Assembly: GCA_002372325.1 (NCBI GenBank)
Contig: DFFT01000179.1
Span: 30,497-94,496, forward strand
Direction: 5' to 3'
DNA from: Succinivibrionaceae bacterium UBA3769
GTDB taxonomy: Bacteria; Pseudomonadota; Gammaproteobacteria; Enterobacterales; Succinivibrionaceae
DNA: 64,000 nt
In this document: one piece after another, positions 62,368-64,000 of the stretch
How the letters are laid out: every line of letters starts with the position of its first letter
How positions within the stretch are numbered: the first letter of the stretch is position 1
Program-made: the position numbers and the translations under genes
Notes under the pieces: model-generated
What the model saw: the letters and a program-made list of their open reading frames with translations, nothing else
Told to the model about the DNA's origin: nothing
Database searches by the model: none

Positions 62368-63675
62368 TCAGCGCATTAACCCTGAGTTTATGAGATTTAT
62401 ATCCTCTTCTGACAGCAGTCCGGAGGTATATCTCAGCTTCACCCAGCTGGTGATGTAGTTATAGCGGGCATTAGCCAGATTGCTCTTGGCGCTGTAGAGA
62501 TTTTTGGTGGCATCAAGCACGTCCGTAATGGTACGGGTACCCACCTGATATCCAGCTTCGGTAGCTTTAAGCGCGCTTTCAGCGGATATTACGCCCTGCT
62601 GATAGGCTTTGACAGTGCCGATGGCAGCATTGATATTGTTGTACTGATTATAGATGCTGTTCTGGACGCTGCGGTGAGTTTTTTCCAGGTCCTCGGAGGC
62701 TGCTATGTAATCGGCCTTGGCCTGCTCCACCTGGCTGGTTACCGCGCCTCCTGAATACAGAGGCATATTGAACTGGACGCCTATTCTTGCGGAATTAAGC
62801 GTGCCGTCCTGAGCAGACATATAATCGGCCTTGTAATTGGTATACTGGGAACTAAGAGAGCCTACGAGATCCAAAGTAGGTTCGTGTCCGGTCTGGGCTC
62901 TGGTTATTCTTTCCTTGCAGATTTCCTTGGAAACCATTTTAGACTGCAGGCTCATGTTGTTCTCTTCTGCGGTTTTAAGCCAGAATTCTGCATTGCTCTT
63001 TACTCCCGGAGTAGAGAATCTGCTGACATCAAGCTTTGCCAGCTCCTTGTGATAGGTGCCGGTTATCTGTCTCAAATCCTCGATGCTGTTAGCCACATTA
63101 TTTTCAGCTACTATGACTTCAGCAACGGACTGGTCATAGGTAGCCTGCGCTTCCTGAACATCGGTGTTGGCAATGAGACCGACCTTGAATCTCTGGTTTG
63201 ATTCATCAAGCTGTCTTTTCAGAGCCGTCTGGTTTGCTTTGGCATATTCCAAGCTGTCCATAGCATTAAGAACACCAAAATAGGCCACGGCAACTCGCAG
63301 AATGAGATATTGCTTAGCATCATTGTACAGCAGATCCATCTGGGTGGCAGTCTTCTGAGCAATGCTGCTGGAAATAAAATTTGAGTGTCTCCAAATGGCC
63401 TGCTGGAGAGACAGGGAACCGCCGGCCGTAAAAGAAGTGTTGAGGTCATTTTTGTTCGTTTTGGTGTAGGAAGCGTTTCCTGAGAGATTAATCTGGGGCA
63501 GGTTTGCAGCATCGACTTCATTTATGGCAGCATAAGCAGAATCTCTTTCCGCCTTAGTCTGCAGGACAGTCGGATCCTTTTGCTGGGCCAGATTGTATAT
63601 ATCAAGAAGGTTATCTCCGAGGGCACAGGAAGCTGCGGAACTGAACAGCAGAGCGGCAATGAATTTGAGATGCAT
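62368..63675 (-). CDS. tolC: TolC-like outer-membrane efflux channel
   Basis: A 435-residue outer-membrane protein with signal peptide (residues 1-20, LKFIAALLFSSAASCALG). The duplicated TolC fold shows as long helices with 'YNLAQQKDPTVLQTKAERDSAYAAINEVDAANLPQINLSGNASYT' and, in the second half, 'TGHEPTLDLVGSLSSQY'. 'LYSGGAVTSQVEQAKADYIAASEDLEKTHRSVQNSIYNQYNNI' and 'GYQVGTRTITDVLDATKNLYSAKSNLANARYNYI' follow; the last is highly conserved in TolC. It is shorter than E. coli TolC (493), mainly at the C-terminus. GAGGATATT precedes the ATG. Confidence 0.93.
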   Translation of the reverse strand: MHLKFIAALLFSSAASCALGDNLLDIYNLAQQKDPTVLQTKAERDSAYAAINEVDAANLPQINLSGNASYTKTNKNDLNTSFTAGGSLSLQQAIWRHSNFISSSIAQKTATQMDLLYNDAKQYLILRVAVAYFGVLNAMDSLEYAKANQTALKRQLDESNQRFKVGLIANTDVQEAQATYDQSVAEVIVAENNVANSIEDLRQITGTYHKELAKLDVSRFSTPGVKSNAEFWLKTAEENNMSLQSKMVSKEICKERITRAQTGHEPTLDLVGSLSSQYTNYKADYMSAQDGTLNSARIGVQFNMPLYSGGAVTSQVEQAKADYIAASEDLEKTHRSVQNSIYNQYNNINAAIGTVKAYQQGVISAESALKATEAGYQVGTRTITDVLDATKNLYSAKSNLANARYNYITSWVKLRYTSGLLSEEDINLINSGLMR

Positions 63676-63975
63676 AATATCCTCGTAACGTCAATCTGTT
63701 AAACAGCGGTTATTATATCCAAAGTGAATTTTATGGCGTACTGCGATTGCAGAAAAATTTTCATTATTATTGAGTGCCGGCACATACGCCTCAGGCAGAT
63801 TACATCCAATTTGCCTGACTGTGTCTGATATGTCAGGTGCGGACACTGTGGCGGGAAACCGTATTTTAAGGCATACGATAAAATATGACGCGAAAAGCCC
63901 GGCACAGCCAAAAAACTCATCAGAAATTTCAGGGGAGACAGAAGCAAAGAAGAGGATGAATCAGAACTGATTTCA
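63676..63975. other. tolC upstream region
   Basis: No gene is visible. On the minus strand a TATAAT box (genomic 63712-63717) lies 37 bp upstream of the tolC ATG without a clear -35. Nothing else could be assigned up to the tRNA. Confidence 0.4.
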
Positions 63976-64000
63976 TGGTGGAGCTACGCGGGATCGAACC
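63976..64000 (-). tRNA. tRNA-Ala, 3' part only (cut by the window edge)
   Basis: On the minus strand the visible 25 nt read GGTTCGATCCCGCGTAGCTC then CACCA (ends at 63976). This is the T arm, acceptor strand and CCA end typical of tRNA-Ala, matching E. coli tRNA-Ala(UGC) except for one base. The anticodon lies outside the window. Confidence 0.8.

Noticed and set aside
1..64000. CRISPR array, integron, intact IS or prophage
   Set aside because: No regularly spaced repeats of 25-40 bp, no transposase, integrase or phage structural gene was visible on either strand.

Overview
The window looks like the chromosome of a motile, facultatively fermentative gammaproteobacterium. The gene orders nudF-cpdA-yqiA-parE, lolB-ispE-prs and mtnN-cobD-btuF, the Arc two-component system, a CRP-type site upstream of pflB, and a Vibrio/Aeromonas-like flagellar cluster (flgP, flgN, flgM, flgA, cheV, cheR, flgB...) all point to that class. 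Succinivibrionaceae or another Aeromonadales lineage is my best inference, but no rRNA is present to prove it. No phage, intact insertion sequence or CRISPR array is visible.

Layout. 0-14 kb is flagellar: flgP, flgN, flgM and flgA, then cheV-cheR, flgBCD, flgE, flgF, flgGH and flgI. The rod and hook genes form several short units. Most units have their own -24/-12 (sigma-54) promoter, while flgM has a sigma-28 promoter. A membrane-protein gene and a ~1 kb non-coding, hairpin-rich stretch interrupt the cluster between flgD and flgE. flgJ, flgK and flgL do not follow flgI. 14-19 kb holds the biotin genes bioB-bioF-bioC divergent from bioA, with a BirA-like operator between them and no bioD. 19-25.6 kb has a lipoprotein, proS, nqrM-apbE and an AAA-ATPase/PD-(D/E)XK protein. 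26-35 kb carries mpl, prs-ispE-lolB, pflB with a long regulatory upstream region, and asd. 35-39 kb has a tandem pair of REC-TPR response regulators headed by a small putative exported protein, then tRNA-Tyr. 39-46.7 kb has a conserved small protein, an Smr nuclease, mtnN-cobD-btuF, a small lipoprotein, a YhcC-type radical SAM protein and glgC.

46.7-64 kb has an Arc system in which the histidine phosphotransfer (HPt) domain is a separate gene, then a class I dihydroorotase, two small paralogous proteins, nudF-cpdA-yqiA-parE, an isolated flhB, a GalP-like sugar transporter, hldE, a hypothetical gene, tolC, and the 3' end of a tRNA-Ala at the right edge.

How it fits together: the flagellar hierarchy can be read directly from promoters (sigma-54 middle genes, sigma-28 flgM). 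Anaerobic and carbon control is suggested by ArcA/ArcB/HPt, cpdA (cAMP turnover), a CRP site upstream of pflB, and nqrM-apbE for Na+-NQR maturation. The most unusual items are the structured non-coding region upstream of flgE, the split ArcB with a 17-bp tandem repeat at the junction, the REC-TPR pair with its coupled small exported protein, and the pair of small unknown paralogs near 52 kb.
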